From Ignavibacteriales bacterium (GTDB lineage: Bacteria > Bacteroidota > Ignavibacteria > Ignavibacteriales > Melioribacteraceae), in the NCBI GenBank assembly GCA_020061355.1, contig JAGUYK010000012.1, forward strand, positions 39,399 through 103,398: a stretch of DNA of 64,000 nucleotides. Reading direction: 5' to 3'. Below the pieces are notes generated by a model. The model did no database searches. It saw only the letters and a list, made by a program, of their open reading frames with translations, and was not told where the DNA came from. This document shows positions 10,175-18,280 of this stretch, piece by piece (position 1 is the stretch's first letter; each line of letters begins with the position of its first letter). A program made the position numbers and the translations under genes.

Positions 10175-10667
10175 TCTGCTCTAAAAGCCTCTTATAAGAA
10201 GCCCTTATCTGTTTGGAAAGATCAAGATTTAATAATCTCACAACATCATTAAACTCTTTTTCCGAACTTCTTTTATTAATGGTAACCACCGATTCAAGTT
10301 CAAGGAAATTGCCCAATCCCTTTACTTTATCGAGATGGATTCTTGTATTTTTATATAAGAATAATTTTCTTTCTTTTTGGACTACTTGGTCGACACTAAA
10401 AACTTCCGAAAGATATTTCTCAGGATTCCTGCCGGATAGTTTCAATATTTCATAATTGCTCCAGCGCTTTCCTTTTTCATCCCTAAAATATTTAATAAGC
10501 CAATAATTTTTATTTTCAACACGCAATTTCAATAAACCCTTGGATACTTTATAATAAATATCCTTCTGCTTTAAGATGCCCAAAAATTTTGAATTTATTT
10601 TCTTAAGTTTATTAATAATCTGTGGGTGGGAATCGACCTTAATTTTAAGTTCAAGATTAAAAGCCAT
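10161..10667 (-). CDS. CYTH-domain protein (class IV adenylyl cyclase/triphosphatase-like)
   Basis: A 168-residue protein whose start (LELKIKV, residues 5-11) resembles the CYTH signature of alternating charged residues on the first strand. LLKLRVEN and the later LDKVKGLGNFLELES follow in the order expected for the triphosphate tunnel fold (CyaB/thiamine triphosphatase type). Members bind long triphosphates and may be adenylyl cyclases, thiamine triphosphatases or inorganic triphosphatases; sequence alone does not decide. It precedes and overlaps the AddB-like gene by 14 bp. A divergent promoter region of 90 bp separates it from the barrel gene at 10758. Confidence 0.75.
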   Translation of the reverse strand: MAFNLELKIKVDSHPQIINKLKKINSKFLGILKQKDIYYKVSKGLLKLRVENKNYWLIKYFRDEKGKRWSNYEILKLSGRNPEKYLSEVFSVDQVVQKERKLFLYKNTRIHLDKVKGLGNFLELESVVTINKRSSEKEFNDVVRLLNLDLSKQIRASYKRLLEQNDTK

Positions 10668-10757
10668 ACAGAACCTTTTTAATAATGATGTTGTTTAATT
10701 GCGCAAGAGTACTAATTTTATCACGTTGATTTTTTCCATAATATCAATATCTTACAT

Positions 10758-11429
10758 ATGAAGGTTAGCAAAAGGATTGCAAATATGAAAGTATTAGCAT
10801 ATTTCTTGTTTTTACTTGTTGCTTTTAGTTCAATAGAAGGGCAACGAATCGGTCAGATTGCACCGGATAAAGCGCCGGAGTTTTTCCCGCCAAACAGCTG
10901 GGGAGCAGATTTAATGTTCGGCGAAGGCGGATTTGGACTAGGCACTTTTTACAAAAGATCTTTTTCAAGAACTCTTACAGGGGTCATTGATTTTTCAATT
11001 TCGGAATCCAAGGATGAACGCGAAATGGAATACATTGACTATTGGGGAAATACATTTGTGTATGGCAAGGTAAACCGGATTTTTTTAATCCCGGTAAATC
11101 TTGGATTACAATACCGCCTTTTTGCTGATAACATAACCGAGACTCTCAGACCTTATGTAAGCGTGGGTTTCGGTCCAACATTTGTTATTACAACTCCATA
11201 TGAAAAAGAATTCTTCAGCTCTTTCGGAGATGCTAAAATGCATTATGCCGCCGGAGGTTACATTGGATTCGGTGCTAATTTTGGAGAAAGTAAATCAAAT
11301 CTTGTTGGACTTAATGCAAGGTATTATTACATCAGCATTTTCGGTGATGGTGTCGAAAGTATGCAATCAAACATCAGGAAAAATTTCGGCCATTTTTATC
11401 TTTCGCTTTCTCTCGGAATTATGTATTGA
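10758..11429 (+). CDS. Putative outer-membrane beta-barrel protein
   Basis: A 223-residue protein with an N-terminal signal peptide (VLAYFLFLLVAFSSIEG) and alternating hydrophobic/polar strands rich in Gly and aromatic residues. It contains LGLQYRLFA and PYVSVGFGPTFVITTP, and ends in FYLSLSLGIMY, an aromatic C-terminus typical of an outer-membrane barrel. No specific family is recognised. The following DUF2461 gene starts with a TTG that overlaps this stop codon, implying co-translation. A second ATG at residue 10 is a possible start. Confidence 0.65.
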   Translation: MKVSKRIANMKVLAYFLFLLVAFSSIEGQRIGQIAPDKAPEFFPPNSWGADLMFGEGGFGLGTFYKRSFSRTLTGVIDFSISESKDEREMEYIDYWGNTFVYGKVNRIFLIPVNLGLQYRLFADNITETLRPYVSVGFGPTFVITTPYEKEFFSSFGDAKMHYAAGGYIGFGANFGESKSNLVGLNARYYYISIFGDGVESMQSNIRKNFGHFYLSLSLGIMY

Positions 11430-12154
11430 AAGAAGAAGATTTAATTTTTACAGGATTCAATTCCGGACTTTTTCAGTTTCTTAAGGATCTTAAAAAGAAT
11501 AACAAGGTTGAATGGTTTCATAACAATAAAGAACGGTATCAAAAGTATTTAGTAATTCCTGCCAGGGGTTTTATTACCGAATTAGCTCCTTTCTTAAATA
11601 GGTTAAACCCTGCAATCCGCACCGAGCCCAAATTTAACGAAACGATTATGAGACTTAACAAAGATATGCGTTTTGCAAAGGGCGAACCGTACAGACTGTT
11701 TTTACTAATTCATTTTGGAAGATTCAAACTAGACAGCGAGTTTTATCTCTATTTTGAACCCGATGGTGCCGAACTTGGCATGTTTATCAATAACTCCAAA
11801 GAGAAAAACCTTTTCTTCAAACAAAATATTATAAAGTTTCAGAAAGAGATTATAAACACCTGTAAAATTTATGATATTGATAATAATTATAGCCTTTCTG
11901 ATTTGAATGACGATATGAATATTGTTGAAAAGAATTTTAACGCAGATAAACATTTCAATAAACTCAACGAAATTGAATACATATTAATTCAGCGGAAAAA
12001 AGTAGTCTCTGAAAAAGTATTATTTTCAACAAAGATTATTGAAGAGATGATAAAAATGATCCTTCAGCTTTACCCGCTCTACTGCTTTGCTATTTCACCA
12101 CAGCCATTGAAATTAATCCACAAATTTGAAGATGATTTCGGAGAAGCCGTTTAA
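11426..12154 (+). CDS. DUF2461 family protein
   Basis: A 242-residue cytosolic protein that fits DUF2461 (TIGR02453), a widespread family without a settled biochemical role. Marks are FLKDLKKNNKVEWFHNNKERYQKY near the N-terminus (about 16-39) and IMRLNKDMRFAKGEPYRLF (about 72-90), including the R-x-x-x-D-x-RF core. The TTG start overlaps the TGA of the barrel gene. It converges on the thioredoxin-fold gene with no intergenic base: the two stop codons abut at 12154/12155. Confidence 0.8.
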   Translation: MKEEDLIFTGFNSGLFQFLKDLKKNNKVEWFHNNKERYQKYLVIPARGFITELAPFLNRLNPAIRTEPKFNETIMRLNKDMRFAKGEPYRLFLLIHFGRFKLDSEFYLYFEPDGAELGMFINNSKEKNLFFKQNIIKFQKEIINTCKIYDIDNNYSLSDLNDDMNIVEKNFNADKHFNKLNEIEYILIQRKKVVSEKVLFSTKIIEEMIKMILQLYPLYCFAISPQPLKLIHKFEDDFGEAV

Positions 12155-12694
12155 TCATCTTTTCCATTTTATCGTGCAGCCGATCGTAAAAGTCTCAGGT
12201 ACAGATACTTTTTTCCCGGCTATCAATTCTTCCAACGCATTACGCAAATATTTCGATTTAACACTTTTCGGATCCTGCCAGTTGTCATCTATTTTTCCAT
12301 GAAAGGCCAGTTTTCGATCATTATCGAACAAAAATATTTCCGGTGTATGAGTTGCGCCAAAAGCCGTAGCAATATCCTGACTTTCATCCCACAAATACGG
12401 AAAGTTGAATTTCTTAAGTTCCGCCCGTTCTTTCATCTTTTCAAATGAGTCCTCCGGATAATTAACTGTTTCATTTGAACTGATCGCTACAACATTCAGG
12501 AATTCATTGAAATCCTTTTGAATCTCTATTATTCTATCTTCATACGCCTGAACATACGGGCAATGATTACAGCTAAAAATAACAATGAGAAACCGCTTAT
12601 TTTTGAACGAATCCAATGAATATGATTTACCATCAGTAGCCGGTAAATTAAAATTGGGTGCTTTGGAGCCGAGAGTTAGTTTATCGGTAGCCAT
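12155..12694 (-). CDS. Thioredoxin-fold, AhpC/TSA-like protein
   Basis: A 179-residue protein without a clear signal peptide. It begins LGSKAPNFNLPATDGK, the common opening of peroxiredoxin/TlpA-like redoxins, and has a CxxC motif C42-N-H-C45-P-Y followed by the cis-Pro loop THTPEIFLFD. This matches a group of cytosolic thioredoxin-family proteins related to AhpC/TSA. It probably acts as a thiol-disulphide oxidoreductase or peroxide reductase, but the partner is unknown. Its 85-bp upstream region is shared with the divergent M14 peptidase gene. Confidence 0.8.
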   Translation of the reverse strand: MATDKLTLGSKAPNFNLPATDGKSYSLDSFKNKRFLIVIFSCNHCPYVQAYEDRIIEIQKDFNEFLNVVAISSNETVNYPEDSFEKMKERAELKKFNFPYLWDESQDIATAFGATHTPEIFLFDNDRKLAFHGKIDDNWQDPKSVKSKYLRNALEELIAGKKVSVPETFTIGCTIKWKR

Positions 12695-12800
12695 TTATAC
12701 TCCGTAATAAATTTTAATTAATCTCTTTAATTATTAATAAAGACAGACTAAATTTGGAACAATTCATTCAGAAAATCAATTGCTAATTGAGAGGTTCAAT

Positions 12801-14207
12801 TTGGAAATCAATATCGACTACAAAAAAATTCTAAACGATTATGACAGGTATTATGAAAATTCCCTTAATACTGCAAGAATTACACATTCCGATATTCTTC
12901 CTTTAATAAATGAAATAAAAGGAAATAATTTATTCAGGGTAGAGAATGCCGGGAAATCGATTGAGGGGAGAGAGATATTTTACATCGCACTTGGAAACGG
13001 AAGTAAAAAAATTCTGGCATGGTCCCAGATGCATGGTGATGAACCAACGGCTACTGCTGCTCTATTCGACACATTAAATTTCTTTTCACAAAGCGATGAA
13101 TATACTTTTATTAGAAATGAAATCCTGGAAAAATTGCAAATCATATTTATCCCGATGTTAAATCCCGATGGTGCAGAGAGACACCAGCGAGAAAACAAAA
13201 TAAATATCGATGTCAATCGCGACGCTTCTAGATGTATTTCGCCTGAATCGAAGTTGCTCTGGCAAATTGCAGAGAAATTTAAACCCGAATTTGGATTAAA
13301 CCTGCACGACCAGAATAGTTATTATACGGCAGGAAGAGCCGGCAATAGTGCGGCAATCTCTATGCTGGCGCCACCTTTTAATTTTGATAAATCCATTAAT
13401 GAATGCCGGAAAAAGAGTATGCAGGTTATATCATCTATTTATCAAACTTTAACTCAATTTATTCCTGGACAGATTGGAAGATATAAAGACGATCATGAAC
13501 CACGGTCATTTGGCGATACATTCACAGGAAATAATATCAGTACAATCTTAATCGAATCAGGCTTTATTAAAAACGATAATGATAAGAACTATATCCGCAA
13601 AATGAATTTTATTTCACTTCTTTCCGTGTTCCTTTCAATTGCAACCGAAGATTATAAAAAGATAAACGAAATGGACTACTTCTCGATCCCTGAAAATGAA
13701 ACTCTGCTTTTTGATCTTCTGCTTCGGAATCTTTTTATTTCAGAAAACGGAAAAGAATTCAAAGTAGATATCGGAATTAATCGTGAAAAGAAATTTAATT
13801 TGAAGAATAATCAATTTTACTACAAGGGTAAAATTGCAGAAATTGGCGACTTGTCAATTCATCACGGAATTGAAGAATATGATTTGCCCGGGTACCATGT
13901 TCAACCGGTAAGAATTTTTGAGAAAGAGTTAAAATCGATAGATGAAATAAAAGATTATGAAAAAATGCTTTATAACGGTTATGGTTTTGTAAAACTTGAT
14001 CCGTTCGCAATTGATAACGATTATACAGAATGCAAGATTAACATAATACCATCTTACCTGAAATATGAACCCTCAATTACTGTAGATGAATATGCAAACC
14101 TTTCCCTATTTTGGGAAAACCAAGTGGATTATATTGTCATAAACGGCTTTATTGAGGATATTTCTGAACAAAAAAAATCAATATTAAATGGGATTGTAAT
14201 TTCTTAA
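12801..14207 (+). CDS. M14-family zinc carboxypeptidase-like protein
   Basis: This protein carries the M14 fold marks. Zinc ligands are H78 and E81 (SQMHGDEPT) and H169 (GLNLHDQ), with the catalytic Glu at E252 (STILIESGF), numbered from the TTG at 12801. An LNPDGAERHQRENKINIDVN segment matches the substrate-binding Arg/Asn region. The frame opens at a TTG at 12780, but GAGAGG lies 6 nt before the TTG at 12801, so I prefer 12801 (468 residues). No export signal is evident, so a cytosolic peptidase or deacylase (succinylglutamate desuccinylase-like) is possible. The last third has no recognised domain. Confidence 0.82.
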   Translation: MEINIDYKKILNDYDRYYENSLNTARITHSDILPLINEIKGNNLFRVENAGKSIEGREIFYIALGNGSKKILAWSQMHGDEPTATAALFDTLNFFSQSDEYTFIRNEILEKLQIIFIPMLNPDGAERHQRENKINIDVNRDASRCISPESKLLWQIAEKFKPEFGLNLHDQNSYYTAGRAGNSAAISMLAPPFNFDKSINECRKKSMQVISSIYQTLTQFIPGQIGRYKDDHEPRSFGDTFTGNNISTILIESGFIKNDNDKNYIRKMNFISLLSVFLSIATEDYKKINEMDYFSIPENETLLFDLLLRNLFISENGKEFKVDIGINREKKFNLKNNQFYYKGKIAEIGDLSIHHGIEEYDLPGYHVQPVRIFEKELKSIDEIKDYEKMLYNGYGFVKLDPFAIDNDYTECKINIIPSYLKYEPSITVDEYANLSLFWENQVDYIVINGFIEDISEQKKSILNGIVIS

Positions 14208-14255
14208 ATTACAACCGACAAATTTCGCAACAGTAAAGATTGAGCAATTGAATCA

Positions 14256-14861
14256 ATGCAACTACGATCTGCTTCAAATACAGATACTAAACTGCAGATC
14301 CTTTACCAGGATTTTGAAAAAGAAGCCATCCCTCACATGGATTCGCTCTATAATTTCGCCTTAAAAATGACAGGCGATGAAGATGACGCTGATGATCTGG
14401 TGCAGGAAACCTACCTTAAAGCATTCCGTTTTTTCGATAAGTTTGAGAAGGGCACTAATTGCAAGGCCTGGTTGTTTAGAATAATGAAGAATTCATATAT
14501 CAACGACTACCGTAAACAGGCAAAGGAACCGAATAAGGTTGATTATGAAGATGTCCAAAATTTTTATGAGAATATTAAATCTGACGAGGTTGAATTAAAA
14601 CATTATGAGCAGGATGTCTTCACTAATTTACTGGATGACGAAATCTCGAAGGCAATTACCGGTTTACCGGAGGATTTCAGGACGATTATTATATTAAGCG
14701 ACATTGAAGGATTTACGTACGATGAGATAGCAGATTTTGTCGATATTCCGGTCGGTACGGTAAGATCGCGACTTCACCGTGCTCGTAAAATGCTCTATTC
14801 ACTGTTATATGATTATGCAAAGGATAAAGGTTTTGTAAGCAGCAGCGGACAAAAAAAATAA
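14256..14861 (+). CDS. ECF-type RNA polymerase sigma factor
   Basis: A 201-residue sigma-70 family protein. Region 2 is seen in LYNFALKMTGDEDDADDLVQ with TYLKAFRFFDKFE and AWLFRIMKNSYINDYRK. Region 4 is seen in LPEDFRTIIILSDIEGFTYDEIADFVDIPVGTVRSRLHRARKML. It lacks regions 1 and 3, as ECF factors do. The next gene starts within the stop codon (TAATG overlap) and encodes a single-pass membrane protein, so this looks like a sigma/anti-sigma pair. The regulon is unknown. Confidence 0.93.
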   Translation: MQLRSASNTDTKLQILYQDFEKEAIPHMDSLYNFALKMTGDEDDADDLVQETYLKAFRFFDKFEKGTNCKAWLFRIMKNSYINDYRKQAKEPNKVDYEDVQNFYENIKSDEVELKHYEQDVFTNLLDDEISKAITGLPEDFRTIIILSDIEGFTYDEIADFVDIPVGTVRSRLHRARKMLYSLLYDYAKDKGFVSSSGQKK

Positions 14862-15697
14862 TGGAAATATTAGAAGAAATAACATCATACGTTGATAACG
14901 AATTAAGAGATAATTATGTTTTCAACAGGATTAAAAAACTTATTGAAGAAAATTCCTCTGTGCGTGCAGAATATCTGCGACAATCCTTAGTGAAAAACCT
15001 GTTACATCAAAGATTCAGTAATTCAAAAGCACCTGAATATCTGGTCAATAATATCCGTAACCAGATTTTCAAACCTTTACCTGCAAGAAAAATAAGTGAG
15101 CCATTTCAATTCATTCAAAATTTTTTCAAAGCTAAGTATGCTTTTGCCCTTTTGGTACTTGTATTATTTTTTATTTTAGTCAGCCTTCCATTTGCCCCTG
15201 ATTTATCACCGGAGTCATTAATCCATCAGCAAAAAGGTGATAACAATATGCTTATTCAAGCCCATTCCAATTTTCATAAAATAGTGGAAGGAGAATTAAA
15301 AGTTCAGTTTGCTGATAAGAATCCCAAAAGTATATCTAATTTCTTCGAATTAAATGGAGTAAGTTATTCTACAATTATTCCAGAATGTCCCAGCTGGGAA
15401 GTAATTGGGGCAATAATTTCGGAATCCGACGGGGAAAAACTAGCTCATACATTATTCAGAAACGAGAAGAATGAAATTTTATACCTTTATCAGGCGAATG
15501 AAAATATAATTAAGCGAAAATTGTTTGTAAATATTTCCGATGATCTGATACAATACCTTAGTGAAGGTAATCTGCTTAAAATAAATGAAACGGATTGCCA
15601 GATTTTGATGATGAAGTGTAAGAATAATTTTATTGCAATTGCCTCGAATTCACTTACCAATAATTTAGAAAACAGTTTTTTAGCATATATGAATTAG
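14861..15697 (+). CDS. Probable membrane anti-sigma factor
   Basis: A 278-residue protein with an N-terminal helical cytosolic part (EEITSYVDNELRD, RAEYLRQSLVKNLL) resembling anti-sigma domains. One membrane segment (about 93-112, YAFALLVLVLFFILV) is followed by an extracytoplasmic domain of about 160 residues. It lacks the zinc H-x3-C-x2-C motif of ZAS anti-sigmas. The role is inferred mainly from the overlap with the ECF sigma gene and the topology. The outer domain has no recognised family. Confidence 0.65.
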   Translation: MEILEEITSYVDNELRDNYVFNRIKKLIEENSSVRAEYLRQSLVKNLLHQRFSNSKAPEYLVNNIRNQIFKPLPARKISEPFQFIQNFFKAKYAFALLVLVLFFILVSLPFAPDLSPESLIHQQKGDNNMLIQAHSNFHKIVEGELKVQFADKNPKSISNFFELNGVSYSTIIPECPSWEVIGAIISESDGEKLAHTLFRNEKNEILYLYQANENIIKRKLFVNISDDLIQYLSEGNLLKINETDCQILMMKCKNNFIAIASNSLTNNLENSFLAYMN

Positions 15698-15701
15698 GAA
15701 A

Positions 15702-16157
15702 ATGTTTGATATAAAGACCATAGTTGTACCTATCATTTTTAGTAAGATCTCCTTTTCAGCGTTTGAATACGCCCGTGATTTATCGTAAAGGAAGAATGCG
15801 GCAATTCATCTAATTTACGTAATAGAAAAAACACCACCCTTTTTTGCTGCTAAATTATTAGAGAAATCTGAAGAAATACTTAAATCAATGGAGATTGAAG
15901 GGAGAAAACAATTATCCGAAACAGTTTCTCACCTAAGGGAGGATACTAAACTTCTGGTTGAGGAGATATTCAGGATAGTTTACGAAAATGAAAAGATCGT
16001 AAGCTAATTAAAGGAAATAAAGGCTGGTCTAATTGTCATGGCCTCTCACGGTAGGACAGGTGTTCTTCACTCATTGTTTGGGTGTGTTGTTGAAAAGGTG
16101 ATCCGATTTTCATAATGCCCTGTTCTTGTTATTTCTCCGAATGGCGACTACGAATAA
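15702..16157 (+). pseudogene. Universal stress protein (UspA family) pseudogene with three internal TAA codons
   Basis: A frame from the ATG at 15702 to the TAA at 16155-16157 encodes 151 codons that read as a full-length UspA-domain protein. It opens with KTIVVPIIFS, then IHLIYVIEKTPP, the ATP-loop-like LIVMASHGRTGVLHSLFG and the C-terminal CPVLVIS strand. It is interrupted by TAA at 15786, 16005 and 16113, all in the same frame with no indel. At the first and third positions the family usually has Lys, consistent with AAA to TAA changes. An AGGA precedes the ATG, and it begins 5 bp after the anti-sigma stop. Ordinary genes here also stop with TAA, so recoding is unlikely. Confidence 0.85.
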
Positions 16158-16231
16158 GGTTTGACAATATTCACTTAAATCCTTAGGTTTGGTGCGCTAA
16201 TTTTTATCCACAATTAAGGTAGGTGATATAA

Positions 16232-16435
16232 GTGGTAGGTATTACCGTTCAGGAGAACGAGAATATTGACAAAGCTCTCAAACGTTTTAAGAAAAAATAC
16301 GAACGTTCAGGAATTTTGAAAGAGTTCAAAAAGAGAACTTTCTTTGTTAAGCCGTCAATTGAAAAAAGGATGGATTTAATAAAAGCAAAACGTAGAGCTA
16401 CAAGAGAACAAGCTTTCAAAGACAGAAAAGCTTAA
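16232..16435 (+). CDS. rpsU: 30S ribosomal protein S21
   Basis: S21 is a small basic 30S subunit protein involved in initiation. The 67-residue product reads MVGITVQENENIDKALKRFK and continues with ERSGILKEFKKRTFF and a Lys/Arg-rich tail, as in the family. It starts with GTG, preceded by AGGTAGGTGAT. A canonical terminator follows directly. This short gene is intact although the gene upstream is a wreck. Confidence 0.95.
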   Translation: MVGITVQENENIDKALKRFKKKYERSGILKEFKKRTFFVKPSIEKRMDLIKAKRRATREQAFKDRKA

Positions 16436-16440
16436 TCTGG

Positions 16441-16468
16441 AAACCCCGTATTATTTACGGGGTTTTTT
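16441..16468 (+). terminator. Rho-independent terminator of rpsU
   Basis: A GC-rich stem, AAACCCCGTA paired with TACGGGGTTT, with a short loop, runs into a T tract ending at 16468. The convergent LOG gene ends inside this hairpin: its TAA is at 16451-16453, so its last codons lie in one arm. Confidence 0.92.
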
Positions 16469-17290
16469 GTTTATCAAATTTTTATTAATAAAATACTTCT
16501 GAAAGTGTAGAGTTAACTTCTCAAATACTTCATCAATCGAATTACCAAAATCAAACAGTTTCAAATCTTCACGACTGATAGTACCATGTTCAATTAACGC
16601 TTCAAAATTTATTACTTCCTTCCAGTAATTTTCATCATACATAATAATTTTCATCTTCTTCGTGATTTTCTTTGTTTGAACAAGTGTCAGTACTTCCATT
16701 AATTCATCCATTGTTCCGAAACCGCCAGGAAAAACTATAAGAGCTTTAGCAAGATAGATAAACCATAACTTACGCATGAAGAAGTAATGAAACTCGAAAG
16801 CAAGTTCAGGATCAACATATTTATTTACAAATTGCTCGAAAGGAATACTTATGTTTAATCCGATTGAATGACCTCCGGCAAGTTTTGCCCCTTTATTTGC
16901 TGCTTCCATAATACCCGGACCGCCACCACTGCAAATTATGAAACGATTCTTTTCTTCTTTTAATGATTTTGACCATGAAGTTAATTTCTTTGAAAGTTTT
17001 ACAGCATCTTCATAGTACGTGGACATTTCCAATTGCTTAACAGCTCGGTCGAAATTATACTCTGCATTTTTTGAATTATCCTTTTGCGCTTTTTCAACAA
17101 GTTTTAAAGCCTCTTTGCGCGAAATTATTCGAGCCGATCCGAAGAAAACAATTGTATCTACAATATTATGTTTTTGGAATCTTGCCTTAGGTTCATAATA
17201 CTCGGATAAAATTCTAAGAGTTCTTGCATCTGCTGAACTAAGAAAATCTAAATTCTTATAAGCTTTCTGAGGTTTCTTCACTTTGCTCAT
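16451..17290 (-). CDS. LOG-family protein (nucleotide 5'-monophosphate phosphoribohydrolase-like)
   Basis: This 279-residue protein has the LOG signatures SGGGPGIMEAAN (121-132) and PGGFGTMDE (188-196), which form the phosphoribohydrolase active site in enzymes that cleave cytokinin ribotides or purine/pyrimidine monophosphates. Older annotations call such proteins 'lysine decarboxylase', which is misleading. Relative to short LOG proteins it has an N-terminal extension of about 45 residues before VFFGSARI. Its stop falls inside the rpsU terminator. It is convergent with rpsU and lies downstream of secG. Confidence 0.88.
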   Translation of the reverse strand: MSKVKKPQKAYKNLDFLSSADARTLRILSEYYEPKARFQKHNIVDTIVFFGSARIISRKEALKLVEKAQKDNSKNAEYNFDRAVKQLEMSTYYEDAVKLSKKLTSWSKSLKEEKNRFIICSGGGPGIMEAANKGAKLAGGHSIGLNISIPFEQFVNKYVDPELAFEFHYFFMRKLWFIYLAKALIVFPGGFGTMDELMEVLTLVQTKKITKKMKIIMYDENYWKEVINFEALIEHGTISREDLKLFDFGNSIDEVFEKLTLHFQKYFINKNLINKKPRK

Positions 17291-17339
17291 AAATTCACCA
17301 TAGGTTTAAGAGTGATATGGAATGAAAGTAGGTCATCAA

Positions 17340-17368
17340 TAAAAAACCTCTTCCGAAGAAGAGGTTTT
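17340..17368 (-). terminator. Rho-independent terminator of secG
   Basis: A perfect 11-bp inverted repeat with a tetraloop (AAAACCTCTTC / GAAGAGGTTTT, 17343-17368) runs into a T tract on the minus strand. It starts 5 bp after the secG stop codon. Confidence 0.92.
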
Positions 17369-17373
17369 AAAAC

Positions 17374-17718
17374 TTACTTTTCCGAAGGTGGAGTAGTTGA
17401 CTGTTGCTGTGGCAGAGCCGGTGCAGTAGGTACTGCCTGTCGATCTCTCTGAATAATACTTTCTCTTTGTTCAACCGATGTCTGTCCAGGTAAAAAGAAA
17501 AGATTAATTATTATTGCTAATACCAACAGGGAACCGCCAAGCCACCATGTAGCTTTGCTTAGGAAATCGGCTGTTCTTCTTGTTCCGAAAACAGTTCCGA
17601 ATTGACCCGTACCGCCAAAGGAACCTGCAAGACCACCGCCTTTGCTCGATTGTAATAGTACAACTATAACTAAGAATAAAGAAATAATTAACGAAACCGC
17701 GATTAATAATGTATACAT
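17374..17718 (-). CDS. secG: Preprotein translocase subunit SecG
   Basis: SecG is the small two-helix subunit of the SecYEG channel. The protein (114 residues from the chosen start) has two membrane segments flanking the conserved QSSKGGGLAGSFGG and FGTRRTADFLSKATW loop. A Pro/Gln-rich C-terminal tail follows, longer than in E. coli but common in relatives. A TTG at 17730 extends the frame by four residues, but GGAG six bases before the ATG at 17718 fixes the start. tRNA-Met lies just upstream on the same strand. Confidence 0.95.
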   Translation of the reverse strand: MYTLLIAVSLIISLFLVIVVLLQSSKGGGLAGSFGGTGQFGTVFGTRRTADFLSKATWWLGGSLLVLAIIINLFFLPGQTSVEQRESIIQRDRQAVPTAPALPQQQSTTPPSEK

Positions 17719-17738
17719 TTTTAACTCCAATAAGAATG

Positions 17739-17812
17739 TAGCGAGGGAGGGATTCGAACCCCCGACACGTGGATTATGATTCCACTGCTCTAACCTACTG
17801 AGCTACCTCGCC
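17739..17812 (-). tRNA. tRNA-Met (anticodon CAT)
   Basis: A complete cloverleaf can be drawn. The acceptor is GGCGAGG with CCTCGCT (first pair G-T), the D-arm is GCTC...GAGC, the anticodon stem is GTGGA/TCCAC around loop ATCATAA, and the T-loop is TTCGAAT. CCA is not encoded. The general pattern (GGTAGCTCAGT...TCATAAT) looks like elongator Met. TilS-modified tRNA-Ile2 also has CAT and cannot be fully excluded by eye. Confidence 0.93.
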
Positions 17813-17928
17813 AGAATTTTAAAGTAAAACCGATTTTAGCAATTTGCTGAAAACCGGGCATCAAATATAAAGAGACCGACTTGAAACTTCAAGTTATCAC
17901 TTAAATTCTCTTAAAAGAGCTTGATTTA

Positions 17929-18269
17929 CTATTTTAATAAACCTGTGTATAAATAAACATAACCTCCGGGTACATCAAAAGCATTTAACATTGTATCATT
18001 CTGGATTATTTACATTTGGCATGGATAAACCGAAGTATTTTTGAGCTCAGGGGATTTAACAATTTCCAGAAATATTCTATTGTTAATGTATTCCTTTACA
18101 CTTGAATCACCGTTATAAACCGAATACTCCTTTGTGTTCTTTCTTATTTCCTGATCGAATTGCTGCCCCATTGAAATTTCATCGTTATCGGAAAAATATT
18201 TATCCCGGTTGAACATGCCGTAACGACAATCAATCCAATGATAAAGAATTTTAGCTTATTAAATTTCAT
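17929..18269 (-). pseudogene. M48-family metalloprotease lipoprotein pseudogene, frameshifted and truncated
   Basis: From the ATG at 18269 the minus strand reads a lipoprotein signal (FFIIGLIVVTACSTGINIF). The frame then shifts by one within a T run (T5 where T6 would keep frame) into DNDEISMGQQFDQEIRKN and VKEYINNRIF, the N-terminal signature of M48 peptidases. A TAA at 18010-18012 replaces the expected codon after QM. The same frame continues with NDTMLNAFDVPGGYVYLYTG up to LLK and a TAG at 17929-17931. The catalytic HEXXH helix that normally follows is absent. So there is a frameshift, a nonsense codon and a 3' truncation. Confidence 0.85.
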
Positions 18270-18280
18270 AACGACTTATC

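Noticed and set aside
15702-16157. Use of a genetic code in which TAA is sense
   Set aside because: Many intact genes in the window end in TAA at the expected family length (for example rpsU), so TAA is a normal stop here.
18010-18216. 68-residue open frame as an independent small protein
   Set aside because: It is the middle piece of a broken M48 lipoprotein gene; signal peptide and later conserved segment lie in flanking sequence.
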